Of a DNA stretch of 64,000 nt, positions 11,302 through 23,687 are shown piece by piece. Position numbers and translations under genes: made by a program. Position 1 is the first letter of the stretch. Each line of letters opens with the position of its first letter. The stretch is from positions 28,303,001-28,367,000 of the forward strand of contig NC_058524.1 of the NCBI RefSeq assembly GCF_904849725.1, given 5' to 3'. The notes beneath the pieces were generated by a model. The model saw only the letters and a program-made list of their open reading frames with translations, did not search any database and had not been told where the DNA came from. The stretch is from Hordeum vulgare subsp. vulgare. Lineage: Eukaryota; Streptophyta; Magnoliopsida; Poales; Poaceae.

Positions 11302-11820
11302 ATGTCGTCGGTCACCCGTGCCCACCTCGACCACAAGCTCGCCCTCGCCAAGCGCTGCTCCAGAGGTCGGTCGGTGATTAACCAAGCGTGTACCGGAGCA
11401 TCCATCTTGATACAAGCGACCTCATTTTTGTTGTTGTTGTTTGGCAGAGGCGACGCTTGCCGGAGCCAAGGCGGCAGCCGTCGCCACCGTCGCGTCTGCA
11501 GTTCCGACGGTACGTACGTACGTGGTGGAGCAGTGCTCCTTTACTACTGTTGTTTAGTCTCTGCTAACTGATCGGCATGTGTGGTGCAGCTGGCCAGCGT
11601 GCGGATGCTGCCGTGGGCCAAGGCCAACCTCAACCCCACCGGCCAGGCGCTCATTGTCTGCACCGTCGCCGGGATGGCATACTTTGTCGCCGCCGACAAG
11701 ACCATCCTCTCGCTGGCGAGGCGGCACTCGTACGAGAGCGCCCCCGACCACCTCAAGGACACCTCCTTCCATGGCGACGCCGCAGCTCGTCCCCGTCCAC
11801 CGGCATTCTTCAGGCCTTGA
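11302..11820 (+). CDS. ENOD93: Early nodulin 93-like protein, copy 1
   Basis: Three exons, 11302-11365, 11448-11509 and 11590-11820, with canonical GT..AG introns of 82 and 80 bp. They give an intact 118-residue protein starting MSSVTRAHLDHKLALAKRCS. Residues 43-90 hold the signature of the ENOD93 family: LASVRMLPWAKANLNPTGQA, a membrane-spanning stretch at about 59-76, then a TILSLARRHSYE segment. An Ala-rich stretch at about 23-41 may be a second hydrophobic helix. The family was first found in legume nodules, is widespread in plants, responds to nitrogen status in cereals, and has been linked to the mitochondrial membrane and respiration. The start is the first ATG after the TATA box and is conserved in copy 2. 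The C-terminal tail after residue 98 is proline/alanine-rich and variable. Copy 2 is nearly identical, with one residue changed near position 6 and a slightly longer tail. The gene looks functional. Confidence 0.9.
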
Positions 11821-12267
11821 GTAGAGAGTTATAGTTAGCTGCTACCGCGCCGTTCGTCGATGTCCCAAGAAACTGCTGCTTACTTAATTATCATCGCCAT
11901 CGTCATGCTTGCTTACAATCTTGGATATAGTGGTGCCTCATGCTGTAGCCCAGTGTAACTCGCATGTATAGTATGCTATATGCGGGTGTTACAGTTAATT
12001 AACGACAATCATTTTCTCCCTGTTTTATTACTGCATGCAATTTGAATCTTCTGAATCGCCGATGAACACTGCATCCCCAAAATGAGGACTGGAAGACGTC
12101 TCACTTGTCTGAATTTCAGGTGCAAATGTGCTATAATTAAAGACTGAAAAATACATTGGAAAGATGGTGAAGCAGCTCACATGCATGGAGAAGGGCACAT
12201 GCCGCCGGGGAGCACATGCTGCGGGTGTGGCCGGAAAACTGGGAGCGCCGCTGAATAAGTAAATTTA
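11821..12267 (+). other. ENOD93-1 3' flank running into the promoter of the next array unit
   Basis: After the stop codon there is ordinary 3'-UTR-like sequence. From 12107 it matches 44376 onward. Positions 12171-12255 (CTCACATGCATGGAGAAGG to GGGAGCGCCGCT) resemble the ENOD93-1 promoter at 10640-10732. The next gene's promoter therefore begins here, but element H2 interrupts it at 12268. Confidence 0.65.
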
Positions 12268-12407
12268 GAGCATCTACAGCCAACCTGACGCCTCGTATCG
12301 ATCTCAAATGCCTGAGCAGACCGTTCGGTCACTACTCGGTCACGAAAATACGATTTAGATGGATCTTTTAAAACCGTCTTATATACCCGGGCTTACCGAC
12401 ATCCTTC
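12268..12407. mobile_element. H2 (left part): PIF/Harbinger-like element interrupted by Copia-2
   Basis: It starts GAGCATCTACAGCC directly after TTA (12265-12267), the 3-bp target word typical of PIF/Harbinger elements. It matches H3 from 44537 up to 44676. The remainder continues at 37354. About 44 bp (44677-44720 in H3) is missing at the Copia-2 insertion. Confidence 0.7.
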
Positions 12408-13050
12408 ATATCCTCACGCAGAAAAAATATAGACTCGTTATCAACATTGAGCACCACTTGTTTCGGATCTTGATTCATGAGATCACCGTGTAGCCTTCCT
12501 AGCCACATACCTTGACACTCTGCTTCACTTGAAGTCGATCTCACCACTTTTTGCTTTCGTGATAGCCAGCTTACTATGCATCCATCAACGGAATATGCCA
12601 CGTCCGAGGTACTCTTACCGTCGTCAACAATTCCTTCCTTGTCATTATCACTGTAACCGAGTAGTTTCACCATCTCCTTCTTGCTCAGCTCAAGACGAGG
12701 TTCCATTGAAGCATCAATTGGATTGCAACCATTCATGCCAAAATTTTCAAGTACCTTCCTTGTGTATGCCTCCTGGCATAATGTGATCTCTTCTGGCTTA
12801 TGATGTACCTCTGGTCTGAGGTAGCAACTCAAAAGACCTAGACCGTCCATTTTGAAAAGCTCCTTCATTTGTAGCTTGAACTTTGCAATCACCTCTTCAT
12901 CTGCTCCAGTAATCAATAGATCATCATCGTATATAGTTTCCAACTAGTAGACGATCACTTCCTTCACCTCTCTTGTACATTGTATGCTCGAGTGGGGCTT
13001 TCTCAAATCCAAGAGAAATCAAAGTCCGATCAAGTTTGATGTTCCACGCC
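12408..13050 (-). pseudogene. Copia-2 reverse transcriptase C-terminal part and RNase H fragment
   Basis: The minus-strand frame encodes the end of a copia RT followed by RNase H, including LDRTLISLGFEKAPLEHTMY, LLITGADEEVIAKFK, LCQEAYTRKVLENFGM and SWLSRKQKVVRSTSSEAE. The catalytic YVDD box is degenerate: a frameshift leaves YDDD. A segment between the RT thumb and RNase H is shortened. The frame continues past the element into H2 and ends in KDVGKPGYIRRF, which is not retroviral. Non-functional. Confidence 0.8.
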
Positions 13051-13055
13051 CGAAG

Positions 13056-13267
13056 TGTGAAAAGCGTAGGTTAAGCGTATGCAATGGCTGCAGGGACGCG
13101 TTCATGTTATATGGGGGCCCAACGCCAGAGATACACAAGTTGGTTAGGTCTAGGATTGATCTCCAAGTAATCTAACAACCATGAGATCTTATCTCTAGAC
13201 CTACCGGTTTACAAAGAGTTGGACACGGTTTATACACCACCGTATCCTAACTATACAATGTTTAACA
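13056..13267 (-). repeat. Copia-1 3' LTR (212 bp)
   Basis: On the minus strand it starts TGTTAAACATTG and ends CTTTTCACA. It is the same length as the copy at 17980-18191. Confidence 0.92.
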
Positions 13268-13285
13268 CTCCCCCTCAATCACAAC
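13268..13285 (-). other. Copia-1 polypurine tract
   Basis: The minus strand reads TTGAGGGGGAG directly before the 3' LTR. This is the expected primer for plus-strand DNA synthesis. Confidence 0.75.
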
Positions 13286-16200
13286 TATCTAAGTTGAGAT
13301 TGTGTCGAAATGCTTCTAACTGCCTAAGAGTAAGCGGTTTAGTAAAGCCATCAGCAACTTGATCACCTGTAGGTATAAACCTAACATTCAGCAGCTTGTC
13401 GGCAACACGTTCTCGAACAAAGTGATAGTCAATCTCAATATGCTTAGTCCTGGCATGAAAAACTGGATTAGCAGCTAAGTATGTAGCACCAAGATTATCA
13501 CAGGGAGGCTGCCTTTGGATGACGTATCCCAAGTTCATTCAACATGTTCTGAACCCAAATAACTTCGGCAGTGGCATTGGCTAGAGCTTTATATTCTGCT
13601 TCGGTGCTCGACCTAGAGACCGTGGGTTGTTTACGAGCACTCCATGATACTAGATTTCCTCCAAGAAATACTGCAAAGCCTCCTGTAGACCTTCTATCAT
13701 CTGGGCATCCTGCCCAATCTGCATCAGAAAAAGCACTTACAAGCATTGAATCTGACTTACTGATCTTGAGTCCATGACTCCTTGTCCCTTGGAAATACCT
13801 CAGTATCCTCTTTACCGCTGTCCAGTGTGTAGTACTAGGAGCATGCAAGAACTGACATACCTTATTTACTGAATAACAGATATCTGGTCTAGTTAACGTC
13901 AAATACTACAATGCTCCTACAATACTTCTATATTTGGTGGAGTCTTCTGCTCCAAGTACTTCCCCATCATGGACAGATAATTTTTCAGATGTAGATAAAG
14001 GTGTAGAAGAAGGTTTGCACCCTTTCATACCTATTCTCTGGAGTATTTCCTGCACATACTTTCCTTGTGACATCATGATCCCACTGGGTACCTTTTTAAC
14101 CTCAATGCCAAGGAAGAAGTGTAGATCACCTAGGTCTTTGAGAGAAAAATCTTTTCTCAAGTCCTTAAGAAGAGCTTCAACTGCTTGACTTGATGAGCTA
14201 GTAACAACTATATCATCAACATAGATCAGCATAAAAATAGTTACTCCATGCTTATGATAAACGAAGAGTGATGTATCCCCCTTGGATGGAACAAACCCTA
14301 GGGATTGCAACTTGAAGGACAAACGAGAATACCAGGCTCTAGGTGCTTGTTTCAGACCATACAATGCTTTATCAAGTTTGCAAACATAGTGAGGTGAGTG
14401 AGGATGCTCATACCCTGGAGGTTGCCGCATAAATACTTCCTCTTCTAGAACGCCATGCAAGAACGCATTCTTCACATCTAGCTGTCGCATGCACCAATTA
14501 CGAGATACAGCTATTGACAGAATTAACCTGATAGTGACAGCCTTGACAACAGGGCTAAACGTATCCTCGTAATCCAAGCCATAGTGTTGCTTAAAACCCT
14601 TAGCAACAAGACATGCCTTATACCTGTCTATAGTGCCATCAGATTTTCTTTTTACTTTATAAACCCATTTACAGTCAATGATATTCTGGCCTGTAGCAGG
14701 AGGAACAAGACGCCATGTCTGGTTCTTGATGAGAGCAGCAAATTCCTCATCCATAGCAGCTTTCCATCGGGTATCACCAAGAGCTTCAACAAGGCTTTGT
14801 GGTTCACCTGTGGAACAGAACGAGCCCCAGCGTACACAGCCATCAGTATATACCTTCGGTTTGAGAATACCTCCCTGGGCACGTGTGTGCGCTCGAGCAG
14901 GCGGAGGAGGTGTAGGACGAGCAAGCTGTTGCGGAAGGCGCGGTACTGTAGCCGAGACAGGGGATTCGTCGAAGGAGTCGTGTAGCGAACGTGAAACACC
15001 CGAGCCGGCAGTATCGTCGGCTGCATGCGTGTCGGACGACCCGACAGGCATGGCGGAGTGTGCAGCAGACAGGAGGCGATCCCGAGGCGCACATGCAGAG
15101 GCTGCTAGCGACGCGGGAGCGGCCGAGCCACGTGGGGGCGTAGGCGACGCGGAAACCGTCGCTGGAGCGCCTGAGCCACGCGGGGGCGGGGGCGACGCAG
15201 AAACCGACGCGACACCGCCGAATCATGCGCCGCGTTCGGCCGACCGGGAGGGGGCCCGCCTGGCCCTGCCGAAAAACGACCGACTGCCACGGGTGGTGAC
15301 CCCCGACCGTGGGAGGATCTACTGGCAGCGTCAGCGCCAGGAGTTGCGGTCCCCGAGGCCGGAATGGAATCAGGCGCAGGCTGGCCCGGATCTGGAACTG
15401 ATTCCGAGGCGGGATCTTCTGCGGAGGCACCGGGATCTGCTGAGAGCATAAAATCACGCCCTGTTGCGCTGTTTCCTGCAAAATCTTCCTGCACACTAGA
15501 ATCTGACGGATCATCAGGGTTAGTAGTATGAGACATTGTCATGTGGTCATCAGCAGTATCTACCCCCCTAGCAAGGAATTGTGGTGATGGGAGGAGGTGG
15601 GAGGGAAGTAAAACAAGCTCTTTACGAAGTTGTGCACCAGCATTAGGATGGAGTGTAGCAAAAGGGAAAACTTGCTCATCAAATACTACGTCACGAGAGA
15701 TGTAGACTCGACCAGAAGTAACATCAAGGCACTTATACCCTTTGTGCATTGTGCTGTACCCTAGGAAGACACATTGTTTGGAGAGAAACTCAAGCTTGTG
15801 TTTGTTGAAGGGACGTAAGTACAGCACACCCAAAAATGCGTCAAAAGGTGTAGTTGGGTTTTGTATGAAAAATACGCTCAAGAGGGATTGATTATGGATG
15901 ATCCTACTAGGTGTGCGATTAATAAGGTAGACAGCGGTAAGAAAAGCTTCATCCCAAAACTTGAGGGGCATAAAAGCATGGGCAAGGAGGGATAACCCAA
16001 CTTCTACAATGTGGCGATGTTTTCTTTCAGTAGAGCCGTTCTGTTGATGAGCATGGGGCTGGAGACATGGTGGGTGATGCCAATATTTTCAAAAAACACA
16101 TTGAGTTTTTGGTATTCACCACCCCAATCTGTTTGCATAGCAAGAATCTTTCGATCAAAGAGACGCTCAACGTGTTGCTGGAAAACATGAAACTTGGCAA

Positions 16201-17937
16201 ACACATCAGATTTATGCTTGAGTAAATAAATCCAGATAAACTCGCTGAAATCATCAATGAAGCTAACATAGTACTTTTGCTTTCCTACAGAAAGGGGTCC
16301 AGGCCCCCACACATCAGAAAAAACAAGCTCTAAAGGAGCTTTGGACTCACTAGTGGAACGAGTATAAGGGAGTTGGTGGCCATTTGACATGAATCACAAA
16401 CTAACAAGTGATCCTTTTTATTGGACACAGGAAGACAAAAATCTCTAAGAATTTTATGGACAACCGGCAAAGCTGGATGCCCTAGACTCTTATGCCATCT
16501 TGAAGTGGAGGGTTTGGTCACACCAAGTGCTTGTCGATGTGGAGGATCATGGCGACCAGAAATTGGAAACAGACATTTTTTTACTCTTGCTTTGAAGGAT
16601 TGTTCTCCGAGTGTCCCGATCCTTGACAAAAACAATTTCAGGGTAAACTTCAAGAAAGGCATAATTATCATTGATAAGTTTGTGAGCAGAGAGAAGACTT
16701 TTGTCAGCTAGAGGTGCATGAGGATATTGTTTAAGTGCAGGGAACCATGGGGAGTAGACAAAACAGAGTGACCAATATGAGCAATGTCCATACCTTGACC
16801 ACTTGCAGTGTAGATTTGATCTGTCCCGGTGTAGCGATCCCGAACAGCTAGCTTCTCAAGCTCACCGATGACATGATCTGTCGCGCTAGTGTCCAGATAC
16901 CAGTTGGTATCCACTCCATAGGACCCCGAAGTTTTGGCAGCATTGGCAGATTTGTTTCCACCCCCACCTCCACTGCCAGCCGGGTTACCCACATTGTTGT
17001 TGAAGTTGCGATCGAAGCGCTTTTTACAGCGCCACGCACCGTGCCCGCTCTCTTTGCAGATCTGGCAATTCTCCCGATTGTTGTTGTCGCGGTCACCACC
17101 ACGGTCGCCACGCCCGCCACCATTGCCCGAGTTGTCGAAGAAGCGCACACCCGTGTTGTTGTTGTTGAAGCCACGGGGACCACCATTGCCGTTCCCAGAA
17201 CGACCGTAGCCACCCCGGCCACCTCCCTTAGCAGCCATATTGGCCGTGTAGGAGGCTGTCTGGGTAGTGATCCGTCCCTCTACAGCAAGCAGGAGGGAGT
17301 ACAGCTCTCCAAGACCGATCGGTTGATCAGTGATGGTGCGGGTTGAGATAGCAGAAACGAACCCGTTGTACTCGGGTTCATGCATCAGCCCTTGGAGGAT
17401 GTGCGACACCACGTCGTCCTCATCAAGGTGTTTTCCAGCAGCAGCAAGTTCATCAGCGAGCCCCTTCATCCTGGTGAAGTAGGCGGCGGCGGAGAGATCA
17501 CCTTTGCGAGTGGAGGCGATCTGTGAGCGGAGTTGGATGATGCGCGCCCTCGACTGCGATGAGAAGCTCTGAAGAAGCTCCTTCCACGCCTCGGCAGTAG
17601 TCTCGCAGTTACTGACCTGCATCAGTACGTCGCGAGAGAGGGATGCCAGCAGAAAAGTCAGTACCTGCTGGTCCTGGGTCACCTAAACGGCATGTTCGGG
17701 GTTGGAAGTAGCGACGATCTCCTTCTTGCCGGCAACTTCTTTTTCCAGAAGGAGCTCGGCGCTGGGTTCCTTGTTTGATCCATCAAGGAACCCCATCATA
17801 CCGGCGGCACGGACGTGCGGCAGGACTTGGGCTCTCCATACAAGAAAGTTCTCTCTTGTTAGATTCTCTGTGATGGTGTGGCCGAGAGAGGCGATGGAGG
17901 GAGAGGCCATGGTGATCGCAGAGGAGGAGGTGGACAT
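13275..17937 (-). pseudogene. Copia-1 gag-pol polyprotein (lightly damaged)
   Basis: The order on the minus strand is gag (17937 to about 17000, UBN2-type, including VLTFLLASLSRDVLMQVSNC), a CCHC knuckle (CQICKESGHGAWRC), protease (WYLDTSATDHV, with Ser where the usual D-S/T-G has Gly), GAG-pre-integrase and integrase (16671-15105), RT (15051-13906) with intact box LIYVDDIVV, and RNase H (13902-13275) ending [15 protein letters not shown]. Lesions visible are an in-frame TAG at 17683-17685, a frameshift near 16715-16725, a break between the integrase segments near 15971-16004, a stop near 13903, and a frameshift near 13500-13540. Between integrase and RT lies a low-complexity Pro/Ala/Arg-rich linker. 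The polyprotein would have made the virus-like particle, integrated the cDNA and copied the RNA. It is now inactive unless read through. Confidence 0.88.
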
Positions 17938-17967
17938 GGCGGCGGCTAGATGTATTGGAAGAGACTA

Positions 17968-17979
17968 GCTCTGATACCA
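17968..17979 (-). other. Copia-1 primer binding site
   Basis: The minus strand reads TGGTATCAGAGC immediately after the 5' LTR. It is complementary to the 3' end of plant initiator methionyl-tRNA, the usual primer of copia elements. Confidence 0.92.
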
Positions 17980-18191
17980 TATGAAACGCGTAGGTTAAGC
18001 GTATGCAATGGCTGCAGGGACGCGTTCATGTTATATGGGGGCACAACGCCAGAGATACACAAGTTGGTTAGGTCTAGGATTGATCTCCAAGTAATCTAAC
18101 AACCATGGGATCTTATCTCTAGACCTACCGGTTTACAAAGAGTTGGACACGGTTTATACACCACTGTATCCTAACTATACAATGTTTAACA
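17980..18191 (-). repeat. Copia-1 5' LTR (212 bp)
   Basis: It differs from the 3' LTR at five of 212 positions by eye. The terminal CA is CATA here because of a G-to-A change at the second base of the plus-strand end. Confidence 0.92.
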
Positions 18192-18196
18192 CGAAG

Positions 18197-18736
18197 GTCT
18201 TGCCGTCGCCCATACAAAACTTTGTGCGCCTTCAATACCTTGTGTTCTTCTCCCTCTTTGATGAAGCTTGGTGCTAGATTCACATACACATCTCCTTCCA
18301 TCTCACCGTGCAAAAACGTAGATTTTACATCCATATGATGTATCTTTCATGATTCTTGAGCCGCGAGAGCGATGAGTAATCTCATCGATTCCATCCGCGC
18401 AATGGGAACGAACACTTCTTTGAAGCCCACACCTTCATCTTGCATGTCCTCTTTGACCACTAGCTTCGCCTTGTGCTTCACACAAGTTTCTTGAGCTTCT
18501 TTCTTGATCGTAAATACCAACTTGAGCTGCATGGTTTTTTCATTGTTGGGAAGATCCACAAGCTCCCATGCATTGTTGTCGTGTGGATGTGGATCGATCC
18601 CAACTCTTCCCTCATAGCATGACGCCAACACTCCTTTGTATTTGCGTCTTCAAAATCTGTCGGTTTCTCGGTAATTGCTAGACACCTTCGCTGCTCCCTT
18701 TCATTTTCAGCGGGTCAACTGTCTGAACAGTTTTCT
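18197..18736 (-). pseudogene. Copia-2 RT N-terminal fragment
   Basis: The minus strand encodes NNAWELVDLPNNEKTMQLK, GVGFKEVFVPIARMESMRLL and MDVKSTFLHGEMEGDVYV, the fingers and palm of a copia RT. It is continuous with 13050-12408 once Copia-1 is removed at the CGAAG site. Frameshifts are present. A second, near-identical copy lies at 34510-34930. Confidence 0.75.
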
Positions 18737-19178
18737 CTAGATAGAGATGTAGCTCCGGTTGAAGCAACACGGATGTAGATGGCAGTGTCCTTTCTTCCAT
18801 TTCCACAGGAACTGCATTACCTCGCCGTTCCTATCTCTTCTTGTTGCAGTGTGCGTGCATGGCAAAACTGCACACACCATCTCTCCTACACCTCCACTGA
18901 ACGAGCCACCTTCCAGTGGCAGCTCGCCATGTCCAGCTAGTTTCCTGGTGCATACTTATCACCATCACATGGGGAGCGCCCAACAGTTGTTGTTGCCTCT
19001 TTGCATGTGTCACACGCTGCTTGTGAGCTGGCCTGGCCACCAGGCCGTGTGTCCACTCCTGAGCAACTCGGTTGGCTGGGTAGGCCATCTCCTTTCGGCC
19101 CGCCGGCTCCAACGGTTTAACAGCTGCCTCCAGAACTTCCCGATCGAGCGCTCGTAGAACTCGCTTCATCAGAACAAG

Positions 19179-19370
19179 CACAAGTGGGGACAGGGTGTAT
19201 AGCCCCGGCCCGTAAGGGGCTTTAGTCCCGGTTCACCAACCGGGACTAAAGTGGCGGGACTAAAGGCCTAACCTTTTCGTCCCGGCCCTCTTACACGCCG
19301 GGACTAAACCCCAGGGGCAGGCCCTTTAGTCCCGGTTCGTTACACGGTCCGGGAATAAATATTTTCAGAT
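19179..19370. repeat. CACTA-C left subterminal repeats
   Basis: Inverted TTTAGTCCCGG/CCGGGACTAAA units with spacers. They closely match the right end of CACTA-A in reverse complement. Confidence 0.85.
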
Positions 19371-19648
19371 TTTGCTGGCTTTTGGGTTTTTTTGAATGAA
19401 ATTATTTTTGGGTTTTATGGTTTTAGGGTTTAGGTGTTCAGGAGATTAACGTGATGCCTTGTTTTGTGTTCGGGAATTACTTTTCATATAATTTAAAATA
19501 GAAATAATTATGCATATATATATAAGATTAACTTATCTTACAAGCGATCATATATATACAATTATATGGAGATCTGAATTATCGGGACTAGAGCCCGTCT
19601 ATTCGATTACATGGACGAACATCTGTAATGGCCCTTAGCTACACTAAA

Positions 19649-22600
19649 TCATCCTTTGTCTTCTATAGCTTCCGTCCTCAGAAATCCCGCAAGCTCCTCT
19701 GCAACAGCAATCGCGCGTTGCTCTGGTAGGACCTTCGTCCTCATGACCGTGTGCTATATAAGGAGAGGAGATGAATATGAATATCAATCATGATAACAAA
19801 GAATGACGGGTAAAAATAGAGGTGTGAATGTTCATTGCTTACGTCGAATCTGTGCTCCTTGAACTCAGAGGTAAACGTGCGAATGGTCTCGCAAACATAG
19901 TATCCGCATAGATGCGTTCCCCGTGGCGGCTGGTCGCACTTTACGGGAATGGAATATATATAATCAAAATAATAATCTAGCATCATAAATGTATTGAAAA
20001 TTAATAGAAGTATATCATACTACTACTTACCTGAGCCACTCTAAAGGTCAGCTTCTCAGGAAAGTTACCGGGAGTCACGCACTTGAACCGATTCCAAACC
20101 CTGCCCGACAAGGATAATGATTTGCTAAGTTTTTCATTAATTGATATATCAGAAAATCATCGAAAGAGACCGATAGAGCGCAAGAATGATTAAAATTACC
20201 CTTGGAGCATATCCTGCAGGCTTTGGAACTGTTCCAAGGGTCTCGATAATGGGTCGAAGGCATCAACTCTTCCCTTATCAATTTGAATGTCCAACAGAAT
20301 CCAATGGAAGCCGCACATGTATATATATATATATATGTGTGTGTCTGAGTAACTTATCAATTACACTTATAAGTGAATGGACACAACAGAGTAAAGACCC
20401 TCACCTGAAGTTGTATGGAAACAGTATGTGGTCGCAGAAATTTTGATCTCTTAGGAACCTTAGAAGGTTTTCCTCCGTCTCCTTGGGATAATTAGTTAGC
20501 GTCGCTATATGTATTTTATCTGGATCAATAAACCCAATATTTATGATGCTCTTACTTTTACACTCCAGAATCTTCATTCTGCATAATAGAGTACAAGTTA
20601 TATATAGACAATGAATTGAAATAACTAAACAAGTTATATGTAGACAACGAATTGAAAAACTTACAGACAATAGCAACTCATAAGCGATTTGTCGAGGGCG
20701 TCGCCATTGTACATCTGGAAGAGTTCATCAAAGTCGATATGGATTTCTTCGGAGCGGCCGTAGTACTCTTGTGGGACACTCAGCACGATCATCGTTCTCC
20801 CATTCTTTGATTCACTTAAGTACCATATATGCAAGTAACGCATATTTGTTGGGAGATCATCTTTGCTGACCAAAGGCTCTCGCATGACAAACTGTGGCTT
20901 AGGGGCTACCACAGCCTTGGGTATCCTGTCGTCTTGGGAAGCCAGCAAATTTTCAACCAAGATACCACATTCATCCGCCAACTCCTTTGCTTTTTCAAAA
21001 GCTTGCCCCTGCACCGGAGGGGGAACATTCTCGGTTAACACCTTGAGGGGTGGGATCGACTGTTTGGCCTGTTGTCCAAGCTGGGGAACGTCTGATTTTT
21101 TCTTGCTTGTAGTTAAACTTGATTTGCTCCCACTTGCACTTGCATGTGACCTGCTCTTTTTCACTTCCTTCTGCAATGTGTGTGTATAGTCATCAGGCTT
21201 ATAGTGTAAGTCATACTGTGATGGAGTGGTTATGAAGTCTTTTGCCCATGCTATGTCCTTCTCGGTGTATTTCGGGCGGGGCTCGGGTTCCTTCCTTTTC
21301 ATCTGCGCCTCATGTTGTTCCTTTGCTATCCTGGCGTTTTCCTCGGGGGTATGATCATAAGGTCTGATAGGAATATTAGCATGAGGTACCTTTGGGAGGG
21401 GCGACAGTTTGCGCTTTGGGGAGCTCCATCCCTTAGAAATCATCGACGAAGCGTTCTTGCTGGCACGCTTCCGCTTAGTATCATGTGCGGGCGGCGGCGG
21501 AGACGGACGACCCAAGTCCGGCGGCGGTGATCGAGATGGACTCGTGTTGTGCTGGCTGACGTCATGTGGAGGGCTTGAAGGTAATGGAGGTGTAGGTGAC
21601 CTGCGACGACTCGGAGGCGGTGTTGTCCTTGGGGCTGAGCCTGGAAGCTTGATGTAGTTCTTGTCCCATAGGATGACTCCACCCAGTACTTCTCCGAGTG
21701 TCCTCTCATCTTCGGGTCCAGCTATGTCGAGCTCCATATCATTAACCCTCGTCATGATTTCATCCACCCCGACTTTAGCAAAGCCAGCTGGAATCTCACG
21801 GCCATGCCAGTGTGCATCAGGGCCAGAAGGTAAAGCTTGTCCGACGGCCACCTTCATGGATATGTTCTTGAATTTCTGATGGAGTTCACATGATGTTGAC
21901 TCCTTGATTCCATCCACGGGGTAGCCGGGACCGCCCTCTATCATTCTTCGTTCATCGTCGGGCGGGGCCTCAGATTCAGCCACGCTGCTTTTCCACTTAG
22001 CCGGTAATATCAACTGCAGGATCTTCCTGGCGCGGTACTCCTCTAAGCTCATCAATCTGCTTCTGTTGCTCGTTAATCCTGGCAAGCAACTGGTTGAACT
22101 TGTCATTCTCCTCATCCTGGTGTCGCTTCTTTGCTCTCTCTCGGCTTCTGTAAGTGTCTTGGTCTCTGGCAAACCCAAGCCACCACGAGTAAGAAGGACC
22201 GAAGCCTCGCGTTCATCCTCCATGTTCGTCATTGCCGAGGACCAGTGTGAGCAAATCTTTCTCTCTATCTGCAGTGAACTTTCTTCTTCCCTCCTTAATT
22301 TCTTTCACTATCCTTTTCCAATTCTCCCTGGGTATCCTAAGATTGTGATTGCAGATGAGGTCCCCTGTTGTTTCGTTGTACGACCCATCATGCGCAAGAA
22401 ACCAATTTCTTGCTCTCAATTCCCACTCATCACGGAGTGGTTCAGGTACGACGCCTTTATCTATCAGATCGTGCTCTTTCTTATCCCACTTTGGGATGGC
22501 AGTCTCATAGCCCCCTGGCCCCAGCTTGTGGTGATATATCTTCTTGTCGGCATTTATCTTGTTCTTATCTGATAATGCCTGGGCATCTTCTGACTCCTTG

Positions 22601-23407
22601 TACTCTTGAAATGCCTTCCAGTGATTCGCCTGCTTGGCTAGATACCCCTCAAATACTGGCACTTTCTGGGTCTTCAGATATTTTTTCCATAGCTTCTTCT
22701 TCCAGCTACGGAAGAGTTCGGCCATCTTCTTCAGAGTCCACTGCTTGACTTTGGCCCTCAGTTTGTCTGCGGCGTCTTCATTCTCACATTCTGGCAGGTT
22801 GAAATGTGACATGAGATCATTCCAAAGATTACCTTTGTACCTTTCGGCGACATAGTCACTATCGGCTGCCCCTTTGCGCTTGTTCCACTCCCAAACGCTG
22901 ATCGGGACGTGATCCCTAACGAGAACTCCGCATTGCTTCTTGAATGTGTCAGCAGCATTCTTAGGAAGCTTGGGTTCGCCCGTAGGAAATATCACCTCAA
23001 ATGTGTAATGCGTCCGTGCATCCAACTTTCTAGTCGGGCCTCGTTTCGTAGTTTTGCTCGACGTGGAGGCCTAAGAGGGAGAAACATTCGTCAAATGAAT
23101 GTATATGTATACAATATAGAGCTATCTCCAATATTTTTCACATATTACAAGTGATTGTCGAACTTCATATGTATACCTCGCCGGACTTCTCCTCTTCACC
23201 GGCTTCTCCATTAGTGGAGCTATCACCTTCTCCGTCATTGGACCTATCTCCTGCCCCATCGGCTTCATCTTCGTGTCGCTCGACCTCCATTCCAACGTCC
23301 TGGTTTAGATATAACGACGGAGATTCAGCTGGTTCAACGTCGGGGCCGTCTTCGATTATATCTTCGAGAAGTTCTTCCTCTTCGAGGTTCCTGATATGTG
23401 GATCCAT
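19649..23407 (-). pseudogene. CACTA-C gene: plant-transposon protein fused to an Ulp1-like protease
   Basis: Exons from splice signals: 23407-23177, 23070-20665, 20578-20405, 20310-20200, 20100-20031, 19938-19843 and 19753-19649. The acidic first exon begins MDPHIRNLEEEELLEDII. The second holds the plant transposase-associated region (TFKKQCGVLVRDHVPISVW, NHNLRIPRENWKRIVKEIK), then a coiled-coil-like stretch, then a Pro/Ser-rich part. The last five exons encode a C48 protease with FHWILLDI, DAFDPL and HLCGYYVCE. Damage includes an in-frame TGA at 22213-22215 (probably from CGA), a frameshift near 22025, and loss of the acceptor of the fourth exon (GCGG where CACTA-A has GCAG). The stop at 19649-19651 is eight codons earlier than in CACTA-A. 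In CACTA elements such proteins are thought to bind the subterminal repeats; the protease's role is not known. Confidence 0.78.
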
Positions 23408-23687
23408 AGTTCTGCAAAAAACGGATTCTCTTAACCTTTGTACCAAAAACCAAAGTAGGAGTACTTTTCCAATTTGAGACTCCTAGATTTCTGCATAGTA
23501 TTCAAAGTAGGAGTAATTTTCCAATTTGAGCATTCAATAAGCAAAACCAAATCGTAAAATAAAGTAGTATTCAAATTAGCATGCATTTAATTATAAGCTA
23601 ATACATCATCACTTTTGTCCGTACATCGTCGAATATTATCATTAATACTCCTCGAATACTATCGTATATATAGCATCACTAATAAAT

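Larger units (their letters stand above)
13056..18191 (-). mobile_element. Copia-1: complete 5.1-kb Ty1/copia element with 212-bp LTRs
   Basis: The target duplication CGAAG is at 13051-13055 and 18192-18196. The two 212-bp LTRs differ at five positions by eye. The primer binding site matches initiator methionyl-tRNA, and a purine tract sits next to the 3' LTR. It is inserted in the RT region of Copia-2, with both on the minus strand. The internal gene has only a few lesions, so the insertion is fairly young. Confidence 0.93.

Noticed and set aside
14678..15451. 257-residue plus-strand frame
   Set aside because: It is antisense to the Pro/Ala-rich linker and RT of Copia-1. The minus-strand frame carries the real motifs.
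18759..19157. 132-residue plus-strand frame (also at 34970-35368)
   Set aside because: It lies opposite the Copia-2 polyprotein region. Its conservation between copies only reflects the recent segment duplication.
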